DNA of 19,628 nucleotides from DASYAN01 sp036501345 (GCA_036501345.1 DASYAN010000469.1:1-19628); one strand, 5' to 3'. Positions 7,029-15,544 are shown, counted from the stretch's first letter. Notes: generated by a model not told the origin, from the letters alone. Program-made: numbers and translations.

Positions 7029-7034
7029 ACCATT

Positions 7035-8279
7035 TTGAAAATAGCGATAGTATCCGATGCCATTTACCCCTATAACAAAGGTGGTAAAGAGAAAAGAATC
7101 TACGAAATTTCTACACGACTTGCTAAAATGGGTCATGAAGTCACAGTTTACTGCATGAAATGGTGGAAAGAGTCAGATGCCCGAATGGAAGAAGGTGTAC
7201 AGATAAAAGCCATAAGTCCCTATTTCCCTTTATACTCTGGTGAAAGGAGATCTATCAAAGAGGCTTTGTTATTCTCGTTGCATTGCCTTAAGTTAGTAAA
7301 AGAAGACTTTGATATTATTGACGTCGATCATATGCCACACTTAGTGCTTTTTAGCACTAAGGTAGTTGCTCTTCTTAAGCGGAAAAAACTGCATGTCATC
7401 TGGAACGAGGTATGGGGAACTTCATACTGGATAAACTATATGGGTCCATCAGGAATATTAGCAAGCTTGATTGAAAAAATTACCTCAATGCTTCCTGATA
7501 AATTTATAGCTGTATCTGAACACACTGCAAGAGAACTTACCACAAAACTAAAGGTTCCCCAGCGTAAAATCACGGTTGTCCCTAATGGTATTTCAATTGC
7601 TGAGCTTGAAGCTATTGTTCCAGCACCAACACGCTCAGATATTATTTTTGTTGGTAGGTTGTTATCTCACAAAAATGTTGATGTGTTGATACAGAGCGTA
7701 GCCCTGCTGAAGACAAAGTATCCCGAGATAAAGTGTGTGATTGTGGGTAGGGGTCCCGAGAGAAATAACTTAATTGAGCTTGTTCAAAAGCATGATCTGG
7801 TTGAAAACATTGACTTCATTGAAGAGATCGAAGACCACGATCAATTATATTCGTTAATGAAATCATCTCGTGTCTTTGCCTTTCCTTCGACGCGAGAAGG
7901 ATTTGGTATTGTCGTTCTGGAAGCAAACGCCTGTGGACTTCCGGTTATAACAACTGACTATCATCAAAATGCTGCTAGATACTTGATTGAAGAAGGGTTA
8001 AACGGCAAGACAATATCTTTATCAAAAGAGAAGCTAGCGCATACAATTGATCTATATATGACAACGAAGCCGGACTCTACAAGGTACACATTATTTCTTC
8101 AACAGTTTGACTGGAATAATTTGGCCCAAAAAGTTGAAAGTGTATATGTAACAGAACACTCCTCAAAGACAACATCAAAAGAGGAACCAACTCGTTTAGG
8201 AGACTATCTAGAAGTACTAGAAATGAGTGCCCATCAAGAAGTTTTGGTGCATAATAGTAAGTCTGTGAGGAAAGAATGA
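7035..8279 (+). CDS. Family 4 glycosyltransferase
   Basis: This is a 414-residue retaining glycosyltransferase of the GT4/GT-B type, expected to add one sugar from a nucleotide donor to a growing lipid-linked glycan at the membrane. The N-terminal domain opens with LKIAIVSDAIYPYNKGGKEKRIYEIS, where the glycine-rich loop binds the acceptor side. The linker region shows VVPNGIS (181-187). The C-terminal donor domain carries FVGRLLSHKNVDVLI (R and K for donor phosphates) and EGFGIVVLE, with the paired glutamates at E288 and E296. About 40 residues after the family core form a polar tail. The start is TTG at 7035. The last codon overlaps the ATG of the deacetylase gene (ATGA), which indicates translational coupling. 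Sugar specificity cannot be read from the sequence. Confidence 0.9.
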   Translation: MKIAIVSDAIYPYNKGGKEKRIYEISTRLAKMGHEVTVYCMKWWKESDARMEEGVQIKAISPYFPLYSGERRSIKEALLFSLHCLKLVKEDFDIIDVDHMPHLVLFSTKVVALLKRKKLHVIWNEVWGTSYWINYMGPSGILASLIEKITSMLPDKFIAVSEHTARELTTKLKVPQRKITVVPNGISIAELEAIVPAPTRSDIIFVGRLLSHKNVDVLIQSVALLKTKYPEIKCVIVGRGPERNNLIELVQKHDLVENIDFIEEIEDHDQLYSLMKSSRVFAFPSTREGFGIVVLEANACGLPVITTDYHQNAARYLIEEGLNGKTISLSKEKLAHTIDLYMTTKPDSTRYTLFLQQFDWNNLAQKVESVYVTEHSSKTTSKEEPTRLGDYLEVLEMSAHQEVLVHNSKSVRKE

Positions 8280-8947
8280 AAAAAATCGTAACGACTAGTT
8301 GGGATGACGGACATAAACTGGATTTAAAATTAGCACATTTACTTCAAAAATATAACATTCCAGCAACATTTTATGTCTCCCCTGCAAATCGGGAATTCTC
8401 TAAAAAAGATCTGCTTTCGGAGCAAGAAATTCGATCTCTCAGCGAGGATTTTGAGATTGGAGGACATACTCTCCATCATCCCAATTTAGCTCAAGTTTCT
8501 TTGGATTATGCTGTTGATGATATCAAAGCTGGAAAGGAAATGTTAGAGTCAATAGTAGAGAAAGAAATCAAAACGTTTGCGTATCCTTATGGAGCTTATA
8601 CCGAACAAGTTCAAAAGGCTATGCATGATTTAGGTTTTGCAGTGGCTAGAACAACAAAGCGTTTTTCAATTGCGACTTCGAGTGAGAGCAGTGCATTACC
8701 CACCACTGTTCATGTGTATACTCATCTGTCAGATATGTTGCAATTGCCAAAATATCGAACAATAAATTGGCAAAAACTTGCTCGGTACTTTTTTGATCAA
8801 GTTATGGAAGCTGGAGGCATTTTCCATCTATGGGGCCATTCATGGGAAGTAGATAAGCACAACGAGTGGAAAAATTTAGAAGAAGTTTTACGATATATAT
8901 CGAATCGAGATGATGTTGAATATATCAACAATTCGGGATTAGCATGA
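8276..8947 (+). CDS. Polysaccharide deacetylase (NodB domain, CE4)
   Basis: This 223-residue protein is a compact NodB-domain carbohydrate esterase without signal peptide, so it probably acts in the cytoplasm on a nucleotide- or lipid-linked N-acetyl sugar. Motif 1 is SWDDG (residues 8-12) in place of the common TFDDG and keeps both aspartates. Motif 2 is HTLHHPN with H64 and H68 as metal ligands. Motif 3 is FAYPYG (101-106), and HLWGHSWE (184-191) supplies the late histidine motif. GAGGAAAG lies just before the ATG at 8276. It overlaps the preceding glycosyltransferase by four bases, and its own TGA overlaps the next ATG at 8944. Some NodB proteins lack deacetylase activity, but here the metal triad D/H/H is intact. 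Substrate unknown. Confidence 0.9.
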   Translation: MKKIVTTSWDDGHKLDLKLAHLLQKYNIPATFYVSPANREFSKKDLLSEQEIRSLSEDFEIGGHTLHHPNLAQVSLDYAVDDIKAGKEMLESIVEKEIKTFAYPYGAYTEQVQKAMHDLGFAVARTTKRFSIATSSESSALPTTVHVYTHLSDMLQLPKYRTINWQKLARYFFDQVMEAGGIFHLWGHSWEVDKHNEWKNLEEVLRYISNRDDVEYINNSGLA

Positions 8948-10044
8948 AAGATAAGAAAGTTAAATTACTCTTAGTTACACCTTACTTTCCACCTCATTCG
9001 GGTGGGTTAGAAAACTATGCATTCAATATTGCACAGGGTCTCATGCAGACACATAAATATGAGGTGTTTGTAGTTACCTCAAATTCCAATGATAAAAGAC
9101 AAATTATTGAGGAATATTGTGGAATAAAGGTATATCGCTTACCAGTCATGCTCAGGTTTGCGAATACGCCTATCAACCCATTATGGTATCTAGCTATAAG
9201 AAAAATAATTCGTGCGGAAAAACCTGATATTATCAACTCACATCAACCAGTTCCCTTCATCGGTGATTTGACAGCATCGCTCACCGGAAACATTCCCTTC
9301 GTTTTAACTTATCATTCCGGAGCAATGCGGAAAAATAAGTTATTACCAGATATTATTATTTTTCTGTATGAGACGTTTATTCTCCCCCATACCGCGAAGA
9401 AAGCAACCAAAATAATCTGCGTATCCAATTTTGTGAGAGATTCTATCTTAAAAAACTATGCTTCTAAAAGTACTATTATTCACCCAGGAGTGGATGTTTC
9501 TCTATTCAAACCCGATTCACTCATCGAAAAAGAAAATAAACTCATCTTGTTCATTTGTCATTCTAAAAGCATGCATAAAATAAAAGGCCTCTATTATTTG
9601 CTTGAAGCGCTAAAATTGCTCCCCGAAGTCAAATTACATATTATTGGAGAAAAAGGCGATTTTACGGACAAGAGATTTATTTCTGTTGGTATAAAACGAG
9701 GGAAAAATCTAGTTGAGGAGATGCAGAGAGCATCTGTGGTTGTGCTGCCATCTATTGCCATAGAAAGCTTCGGCATGGTGCTCATTGAAGCATTGGCATG
9801 TCAAACTCCTGTGGTTGGAACAAAGATAGGTGGCATTCCTGAAGTCATCAGAGATGGTATCGATGGGTTCCTTGTGCCTGCTCAGGATAGCAACGCCTTG
9901 GCGCTAGCAATTTCAAAAATAATGGTGGATAAAGAATTAGCAACCCGTATGGGATGTTCTGGTGCAGCTAGAGTCAGGGAAAACTTTACCTGGGATACAC
10001 GCGTTGATTTAACTAAGGAAGTATTTGAATCATGTCTAAAATAA
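8944..10044 (+). CDS. Family 4 glycosyltransferase with altered donor-domain motif
   Basis: The 366-residue GT4 protein starts LLLVTPYFPPHSGGLENYAFNIAQGL, the classic acceptor-domain glycine loop. Mid-protein it shows ICVSNFVRDSI and HPGVDVSLFKP, and the C-terminal domain has ESFGMVLIEALACQTPVVGT, with the conserved glutamates at E274 and E282, followed by GGIPEVI and GFLVP. The usual FVGR(L)..KG segment reads LFICHSKSMHKIKGLYYLLEAL, so the highly conserved Gly-Arg pair is missing although the later lysine and KG remain. This is odd for an active enzyme but not proof of inactivity. The gene overlaps the deacetylase by four bases and has only a weak ribosome site (CGGGA), consistent with coupling. 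It is followed after 33 bases by the large membrane protein. Confidence 0.88.
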   Translation: MKDKKVKLLLVTPYFPPHSGGLENYAFNIAQGLMQTHKYEVFVVTSNSNDKRQIIEEYCGIKVYRLPVMLRFANTPINPLWYLAIRKIIRAEKPDIINSHQPVPFIGDLTASLTGNIPFVLTYHSGAMRKNKLLPDIIIFLYETFILPHTAKKATKIICVSNFVRDSILKNYASKSTIIHPGVDVSLFKPDSLIEKENKLILFICHSKSMHKIKGLYYLLEALKLLPEVKLHIIGEKGDFTDKRFISVGIKRGKNLVEEMQRASVVVLPSIAIESFGMVLIEALACQTPVVGTKIGGIPEVIRDGIDGFLVPAQDSNALALAISKIMVDKELATRMGCSGAARVRENFTWDTRVDLTKEVFESCLK

Positions 10045-10077
10045 TCATAAAGAAGGTGCTTATAAGGAATTTAAATT

Positions 10078-12726
10078 ATGACATTTAGTAAAAATACACT
10101 CTTTCTCTTATTACTGGGGTTTGACTTCCTAGCCAACATACTTGCGTTTACACAGATCAATTTTCTGTATACAACGACGCTCATTTCCTTCTGCACCTGT
10201 ATTTTATTGCCGGGTTTCCTCATCTCATTAATCTTGCGAATTAGAAAGCTCTCTTTTTGGGAAAATCTTTTATTTATTGTAGGGCTCAGCATTGCCTTTT
10301 TAGAATTTGGTGGATTACTCTTAAATATTCTCTTGCCATTATTCAACGTGAATAACCCACTAGCATCCCAAAATGTTCTGTGTGGCTTCAATGTGCTTAT
10401 ATCGATACTTTTTATATTTGCATGGATAAGAACAGAACAACTAGTGGTTAAGATACAGTTTCCCAACCGCTCGAATATGGAAAAAGTATTCTATGTCCTA
10501 CCTGTGTTCTTTCCTATACTTGCCACATTGGGAGCCATTGTCTTAAATAATGGTGGCAGCGATATTCTAACACTTATCCTACTTGGGTCCATAGCAATCT
10601 ATAGCCTTCTCCTGGTGCTATTTCGCGATAAGATCGCAGTTGATCTCTATCCCTATGCGATATTTTTCATAGGAGTGGCCTCTTTATTTACCACTTCTCT
10701 CCGTAGCTGGTATATAACAGGGCATGATATTGAAAGAGAATTTTACGTATTCCAGCTTACAAATACACATCACATTTGGAGTATGGCATTTTATCAAGAT
10801 GCCTATAATGCTTGCCTTAGTATCACTATACTACCGACAGTTCTAACTAGTCTCTTATCTATACAAGATATGTACGTTTATAAAGTTATTTTTCAAATTC
10901 TATTTGCAACTTCACCGGTATTAGTGTTTTTTATCATAAGAAACTATACAATACCAGTATTTGCATTTTTATCAGCTTTCTTTTTTATGTCTTTCCCAAC
11001 GTTTTTCAATGATATGCCCATGCTGAATCGACAGGAAATAGGCTTTATCTTCTTCGGCTTGGTGCTATATATGATGCTCCTTCCTAAACTCTCTTTATCA
11101 ATAAGAAAGATATTGTTCATTGTTTTTGCGCTCAGTGTTATAATTTCTCATTACTCAACGAATTTTGTTTTATTAGCATTAGTTGCATTTGTATATGCCT
11201 TAATGTTAATAAGTTCCTTGCCATTGGTGAAAAACATATTTGCTTGGCTGCTAGCAACGTTTCATATTACACTAAAAAATACTTTTACTAATTGGTATGC
11301 AAATGAAAATACAATAGTGCTTCCTAAAGTATCTCCAACTGATCGTCCTCCTAAGATCCATAACCCTAAAGGGTTTCTCAACCTGCCACAGAAAACTTGG
11401 ATGGGTCATTCTCCTAAGATCGATAGTGGTCAAAAGAGGAATGATAAGGTAGTTTGGTATGCAAATGAACATACAGTAATGCTTTCTACAATGGGTCAGA
11501 CTGATCATTCCTCTGCTAAGATTGGTAGTGATCAAAAGGGGACAATTTGGTATTCAAATGAAGACACAGTAGTGCTTTATGCTGTAACTCCGACTAATCC
11601 TTCCTCTAAGACCCACTACCATAAAATGTTTCTTACCCTCCCCCTGGTGTTGCTGCTCTTTTTGATGACCTATGTCTGGAATAATTTGTATACAAATTCA
11701 TCAAGCCATGTTGGATCGGTAATATCAGAAGTTGTCGGTAGCCTATTTGTAAAGTCAGATGCTGATGCTAAGTCAGGTGATGTTTCTTATAGCATCTTCT
11801 CTGCTCCTCAAGAGGAGGATCCTAAACAGCAACTTCAAGATTATATTAACAGTACTATTCAATCAGGAGCATCAGCAAATGAGGGAAATGCAGATACTAG
11901 CCAATTTTATAGTAAATCAATAACTAATAAATATCCCAGCTATCCGGTTTCGCAAGACGAACTTGCACCAACACCATTAGGCAATTTGCTAGCTACTCTT
12001 CATGTCCCCGTATTTGACATTCAGGCAGAATTGAGATCCCTTTCTGCTGATTTCATGCAAATTTTTGTATTCATTGGTTTGCTAGCGGTTCTGTTCCTTA
12101 AGAATAAAAAACCATTTGATCTGCAATATCTACTTCTATGTTTTGGCGCTGTTCTTCTTCTGATTCTTGAAGTTATACTGCCAGATCTATCAGCCGAGTA
12201 TGGGTTGTTGCGAATGTTTCAACAGCTTCTTTTTATGCTTTCACTGCCAATAGTGCTAGGTGTTTGTTCTATATTGTTTTTTGCAAAAGAACAGGGAAAA
12301 GTGATTTTCATTGGAATAATAGCGATTATTTTCTTTTTAAATTTAACAGGATTTGTTTCACACCTTACAGGAGATTATTATCCTCAAATGACCTTGGATA
12401 ATGCTGGTCAGTACTATCGCGGTTACTATGTTCATAAATCAGATGTTCTTGCTATAGTCTGGCTCTCAAAGAATAATGTCAATAATGAGTCTGTAGAGGC
12501 TGATACAGCGGGTGCCAGCAAATTACTAGATTATGGAAACATAACTGTCGTAAATAATATTTTTCCATCTACAACCTTAAGAGACGCCTATGTTTATCTG
12601 GAAATTTCAACCAATATAGAAACTAGCATTGATGGAGGATTTCTCAATTACACTTCGTCTAAACCTTTCTTAGATGCAAATAAGAATCTTGTGTATAATA
12701 ACGGTGAAAACAATGTTTATAGATGA
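10078..12726 (+). CDS. Large polytopic membrane protein, GT-C-like (DUF2206 type)
   Basis: This 882-residue protein has about a dozen hydrophobic segments and long outside loops. Residues 214-360 carry a pattern I associate with DUF2206 (PF09971): TGHDIEREF (D217 and E219 as possible GT-C acidic pair), NACLSITILPT, YKVIFQ, AFLSAFFFMS, NRQEIGFIFFGLVL and SHYSTNF. A GT-C role, transferring sugars from polyprenyl-phosphate donors outside the membrane, is inferred from this layout and the GT2 in the same operon. Between membrane segments, residues 406-530 hold an insertion with three related blocks beginning WYANENT (406), WYANEHT (460) and WYSNEDT (491). A second hydrophilic loop (about 555-650) is rich in Ser, Asp and Gln. 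AAGGAA precedes the ATG by eight bases. An alternative is a polymerase-like or other polytopic protein. Confidence 0.72.
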   Translation: MTFSKNTLFLLLLGFDFLANILAFTQINFLYTTTLISFCTCILLPGFLISLILRIRKLSFWENLLFIVGLSIAFLEFGGLLLNILLPLFNVNNPLASQNVLCGFNVLISILFIFAWIRTEQLVVKIQFPNRSNMEKVFYVLPVFFPILATLGAIVLNNGGSDILTLILLGSIAIYSLLLVLFRDKIAVDLYPYAIFFIGVASLFTTSLRSWYITGHDIEREFYVFQLTNTHHIWSMAFYQDAYNACLSITILPTVLTSLLSIQDMYVYKVIFQILFATSPVLVFFIIRNYTIPVFAFLSAFFFMSFPTFFNDMPMLNRQEIGFIFFGLVLYMMLLPKLSLSIRKILFIVFALSVIISHYSTNFVLLALVAFVYALMLISSLPLVKNIFAWLLATFHITLKNTFTNWYANENTIVLPKVSPTDRPPKIHNPKGFLNLPQKTWMGHSPKIDSGQKRNDKVVWYANEHTVMLSTMGQTDHSSAKIGSDQKGTIWYSNEDTVVLYAVTPTNPSSKTHYHKMFLTLPLVLLLFLMTYVWNNLYTNSSSHVGSVISEVVGSLFVKSDADAKSGDVSYSIFSAPQEEDPKQQLQDYINSTIQSGASANEGNADTSQFYSKSITNKYPSYPVSQDELAPTPLGNLLATLHVPVFDIQAELRSLSADFMQIFVFIGLLAVLFLKNKKPFDLQYLLLCFGAVLLLILEVILPDLSAEYGLLRMFQQLLFMLSLPIVLGVCSILFFAKEQGKVIFIGIIAIIFFLNLTGFVSHLTGDYYPQMTLDNAGQYYRGYYVHKSDVLAIVWLSKNNVNNESVEADTAGASKLLDYGNITVVNNIFPSTTLRDAYVYLEISTNIETSIDGGFLNYTSSKPFLDANKNLVYNNGENNVYR
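11292..11577 (+). repeat. Three imperfect in-frame repeats inside the membrane protein gene
   Basis: Three blocks of about 31 bases, starting near 11292, 11454 and 11547, share TGGTAT.CAAATGAA..(A/C)ACA(A/G)TA.TGCTT and encode WYANENTIVL, WYANEHTVML and WYSNEDTVVL. Spacing is 162 and 93 bases, both multiples of three. Weaker related segments lie between them: KGFLNLP against KMFLTLP, and MGHSPKIDSGQK against TDHSSAKIGSDQK. Similarity at the DNA level suggests duplication within the gene, not convergence. Confidence 0.75.
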
Positions 12727-13108
12727 ATATTTTGCGATTCGCGTATCTGGGAATTTAATTTGCTAAAGTATAAAATAAATGTGAAATATGAATCATATAA
12801 TAAATGAGTAAAATTATGAAATTTGCTCACTTACATGCTAGAAAGTGGATATAGATAATACCACTGTTGTTGCTAACGATGCTTCAGGATGGTTCCACCG
12901 CTGTCGCTATCTGGTATCAGATCCTCCCAAGCAAGAGGTTTGCCTGAAACGCGTCAAGGAAGAAGGCTCCGCTGTAACAGGATAGGAACATTATCAATAC
13001 GTTCGGTTGTTAGAAGTTCAAATTCGTTCATAGTGCTCATGTAGCATCCATTCTGCTAGTTAACTAGTAAAATGAGCAACCGTGAGTGATAAAGGAGATG
13101 CTTGAAAT
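12727..13108. other. Intergenic region with a possible coding remnant
   Basis: No full gene is supported. A plus-strand frame at 12845-12985 (GTG start, 46 codons) reads with plausible protein composition, including TTVVANDASGWFHRC and LVSDPPKQEVCLKRVKEE. It lacks a ribosome binding site and has an in-frame stop just upstream, so it looks like a fragment of a lost gene, not a working one. I do not recognise the parent family. The gap separates the tight six-gene unit from the later, looser genes and may hold the promoter for the 13109 gene. Confidence 0.45.
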
Positions 13109-14224
13109 ATGTCTAAGATAACCCAAATCAGACCAACAATCATACATGTAATATCCTATTACCCACCTCATCTGGGTGGGATGGAAAAAGGTACAGCGCT
13201 GAGAGCGGAGAGATTTGTAGACAGAGGATACCCCGTGTTGGTATATACATCTGATATAGGCTATTCCAAGGAGGCAGCTTACAACACTAAAGTGCAGGTT
13301 TATTATTTAAAATCAATTGAATTGGCACATACGCCAATCATGTTCACCTTGTTTTTTCGGCTTCTTGCTCTCCCGCGTAACTCTCTTATACATCTCCATA
13401 TTGCACAGGCATTCTCGCCAGAAATTGTCTACTTGATATCCAAGTTGAAAGGGCTACCCTATATCGCCCATATCCATCTGGATGTGGATCCCTCTGGCCC
13501 TTTAGGTTTCTTCCTCGAGACCTATAAGAAATGGTTTCTCAAAAGAGTTTTAAAATCGGCTGCAAAAATTCTTTGCCAAACGGAGTCGCAGAAGAGCATT
13601 ATGGCCTCCAAATATGCACTTCCATTGGAATCTATTGTTGTGATACCTAATGGTGTGGCTGAAGAATATTTCGTAGATAAAAGCACGAGCCAAACCCCTA
13701 TTCCACATCTGTTGTTCGTTGGTCGATTGGCAGCTCAGAAAAACCTTCCGCTTCTTATCGAGGCCGTTGCACAAATGCAAACAAGTGTCTTTTTGGATAT
13801 TGTCGGCGAAGGGGAACTAAAGGAAAACCTAGAAGCTTTAATTCAGGAGAAAAGGCTGCAAAATGTTCAACTACATGGTAGAAAAACAGGCAGCGAGCTT
13901 CTTGAATTTTACAAGTCAGCGGATATATTTGTACTTCCCTCTTTGAAAGAAGGTCTCTCTAATGCAATGCTTGAAGCGCTCGCTGCTGGCCTTCCTGTAG
14001 TAGCTTCCAATTTGCCTGAAATACGGCAAATTCTTGGCGAGTCTGCTGTGCTCATTCAAGATCCGACTGCTGCAAAATATGCAAAAACATTAGATGCACT
14101 TTTATCAGATAAGCAGGCCATCCAAAATTTGAGTATTTTATCAGTACAGAAAGCACGTTCTTATTCATGGGAAAACGTTTTGGATGCCACAGAAGATCTT
14201 TATAAAGAGACGTGTATGGTATGA
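13109..14224 (+). CDS. Family 4 glycosyltransferase
   Basis: This 371-residue GT4 protein has all the usual landmarks: IIHVISYYPPHLGGMEKGTALRA (glycine loop, residues 11-33), LIHLHIAQAF, ILCQTESQKSIM, VVIPNGVAEEYF (177-188), LFVGRLAAQKNLPLLIEAV with R206 and K211, DIVGEGELKENLE, and the paired-glutamate motif EGLSNAMLEALAAGLPVVAS (E281, E289). It is expected to be a retaining enzyme extending a lipid-linked glycan from a nucleotide-sugar. AAAGGAG (13091-13097) stands 11 bases before the ATG. It begins a second group of genes separated from the first by 382 bases. Its early block GYPVLVYTSDIGYS is close in layout to the 8944 enzyme, suggesting a common origin by duplication, but its Gly-Arg donor motif is intact. 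Confidence 0.9.
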   Translation: MSKITQIRPTIIHVISYYPPHLGGMEKGTALRAERFVDRGYPVLVYTSDIGYSKEAAYNTKVQVYYLKSIELAHTPIMFTLFFRLLALPRNSLIHLHIAQAFSPEIVYLISKLKGLPYIAHIHLDVDPSGPLGFFLETYKKWFLKRVLKSAAKILCQTESQKSIMASKYALPLESIVVIPNGVAEEYFVDKSTSQTPIPHLLFVGRLAAQKNLPLLIEAVAQMQTSVFLDIVGEGELKENLEALIQEKRLQNVQLHGRKTGSELLEFYKSADIFVLPSLKEGLSNAMLEALAAGLPVVASNLPEIRQILGESAVLIQDPTAAKYAKTLDALLSDKQAIQNLSILSVQKARSYSWENVLDATEDLYKETCMV

Positions 14225-14266
14225 TCTTGCTGCTACATCGTCGAAAGGTAATTACGAATGGAGCAA

Positions 14267-14286
14267 AAGGCTGTTGCACCAGCCTT
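14267..14286 (+). other. Small hairpin between glycosyltransferase and epimerase genes
   Basis: AAGGCTG (14267-14273) and CAGCCTT (14280-14286) form a perfect seven-base stem with the loop TTGCAC. No T-tract follows, so it is not a standard terminator. It could stabilise an RNA end or be incidental. Confidence 0.35.
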
Positions 14287-14357
14287 GCTACGAAAGGTGC
14301 CTGCAATCTTCTAATGAATATTGCTTTAATATTATATCGTTTTGTATCATATTGGTT

Positions 14358-14362
14358 GGAGG
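14358..14362 (+). promoter_or_regulatory. Ribosome binding site deciding the epimerase start
   Basis: GGAGG stands seven bases before the ATG at 14370, where the Rossmann fold begins directly (MRCLITGVAGFIG). It rules out the longer in-frame frame starting at 14184. Confidence 0.8.
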
Positions 14363-14369
14363 ATATATC

Positions 14370-15338
14370 ATGCGTTGTCTAATTACTGGTGTAGCCGGCT
14401 TTATCGGTTCAAATCTAGCTAAACGTTTGCTTGCTGATGGGCATGAGGTGATTGGAATAGATGCGTTTATCGACTATTATCCTCGCTTCATGAAAGAGCA
14501 GAATATAGAAAATATACGTTCGCATAAGCGCTTTACTTTTATTGAAGGTAATTTGCTAGGGCTTTCACTCGCGCCATTGCTGGATGGAGTTGACTACATA
14601 TTCCACCAAGCGGCTCAGGCTGGAGTGCGTGCAAGCTGGGGCAGTAGTTTTTCGATTTATACGGATTGTAACGTTTTGGCAACGCAACGTTTGTTGGATA
14701 CACTGCTGACCACTCGTCAACAAATCAAACGCTTTGTCTATGCATCCTCATCTTCAATCTATGGTAATATCAGGGAATTACCAGTATCTGAGACTGCAAC
14801 TCCTCAACCGATTTCTCCCTATGGTGTTACGAAGTTAGCTGCAGAGCACTTATGTCAACTGTACTATCATAACTTTGGTATTCCAACGGTGGCTCTGCGG
14901 TACTTCACGGTTTATGGCCCTGATCAACGACCAGATATGGCTTTTCACCGTTTCTGTAAAGCCATCATTAACCATGAGCCAATTCATGTTTTCGATGATG
15001 GCGCTCAAACCCGCGACTTCACGTATGTGGCTGATATTGTCGAGGCGAATATACGCGCTGCCACTTTTGAAACCCAAGGCTCGGTCATGAATATTGCTGG
15101 TGGATCACGCGTGACGGTGCGTGAGGTCATTGCCTTGTTGGAGGAGATTAGTAGCACCAAGATTCAGGTCATCTTTGAACCGAAGCAATATGGCGATGTA
15201 CGCGATACATTTGCCGATATTAGCAGAGCTCAACAACTGATTAGCTACCAGCCTCTCACGCCTCTGCGAGAAGGTTTAGCTCAGGAGTTTGATGCTATTG
15301 TTTCTTTATATAACAAAATGCAGTGGAGTATTGCTTGA
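14370..15338 (+). CDS. NAD-dependent nucleotide-sugar epimerase/dehydratase (extended SDR)
   Basis: The 322-residue protein is an extended short-chain dehydrogenase of the UDP-sugar 4-epimerase group, making a nucleotide-sugar donor in the cytoplasm. The NAD-binding loop is GVAGFIG (G7, G10, G13), with D31 ending the second strand. Other landmarks are HQAAQAGVRASWG (79-91), YASSSSIYG (124-132), the catalytic Y151-G-V-T-K155, and RYFTVYGPDQRPDMAFHRF, whose pattern is common in UDP-glucuronate and UDP-glucose 4-epimerases. The AAQAGVR segment leans towards the glucuronate 4-epimerase subgroup. The correct start is the ATG at 14370, after GGAGG (14358-14362); a longer in-frame extension back to 14184 overlaps the previous gene and is not protein-like. 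The product probably feeds the adjacent glycosyltransferases. Confidence 0.9.
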   Translation: MRCLITGVAGFIGSNLAKRLLADGHEVIGIDAFIDYYPRFMKEQNIENIRSHKRFTFIEGNLLGLSLAPLLDGVDYIFHQAAQAGVRASWGSSFSIYTDCNVLATQRLLDTLLTTRQQIKRFVYASSSSIYGNIRELPVSETATPQPISPYGVTKLAAEHLCQLYYHNFGIPTVALRYFTVYGPDQRPDMAFHRFCKAIINHEPIHVFDDGAQTRDFTYVADIVEANIRAATFETQGSVMNIAGGSRVTVREVIALLEEISSTKIQVIFEPKQYGDVRDTFADISRAQQLISYQPLTPLREGLAQEFDAIVSLYNKMQWSIA

Positions 15339-15544
15339 GGCCGCGATTTGTACAATCGGTGCTTCCGCCAATTCTACAAGTGGTAATATGCTGTTCGCAG
15401 CACGATGTTTAAGGCTGTGCCACAGCAAGCGGCGGGTCTGGCGAGAGCTAATCACGACCTGAGAGTTCTGACGATGTAATGGAGTTATACCCATCCCTTA
15501 CCGGTTGAATAAGCGACCATAATTGATAATGGAGGATCAAAAAT

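Noticed and set aside
12804..12854. 16-codon leader-like frame (MSKIMKFAHLH...) before the 13109 gene
   Set aside because: It has no Shine-Dalgarno sequence, no attenuator-type hairpins after it, and lies about 250 bases from the gene.
14184..14369. N-terminal extension of the epimerase frame
   Set aside because: It overlaps the end of the preceding glycosyltransferase and reads as non-protein-like sequence. The GGAGG site and the Rossmann start place the ATG at 14370.
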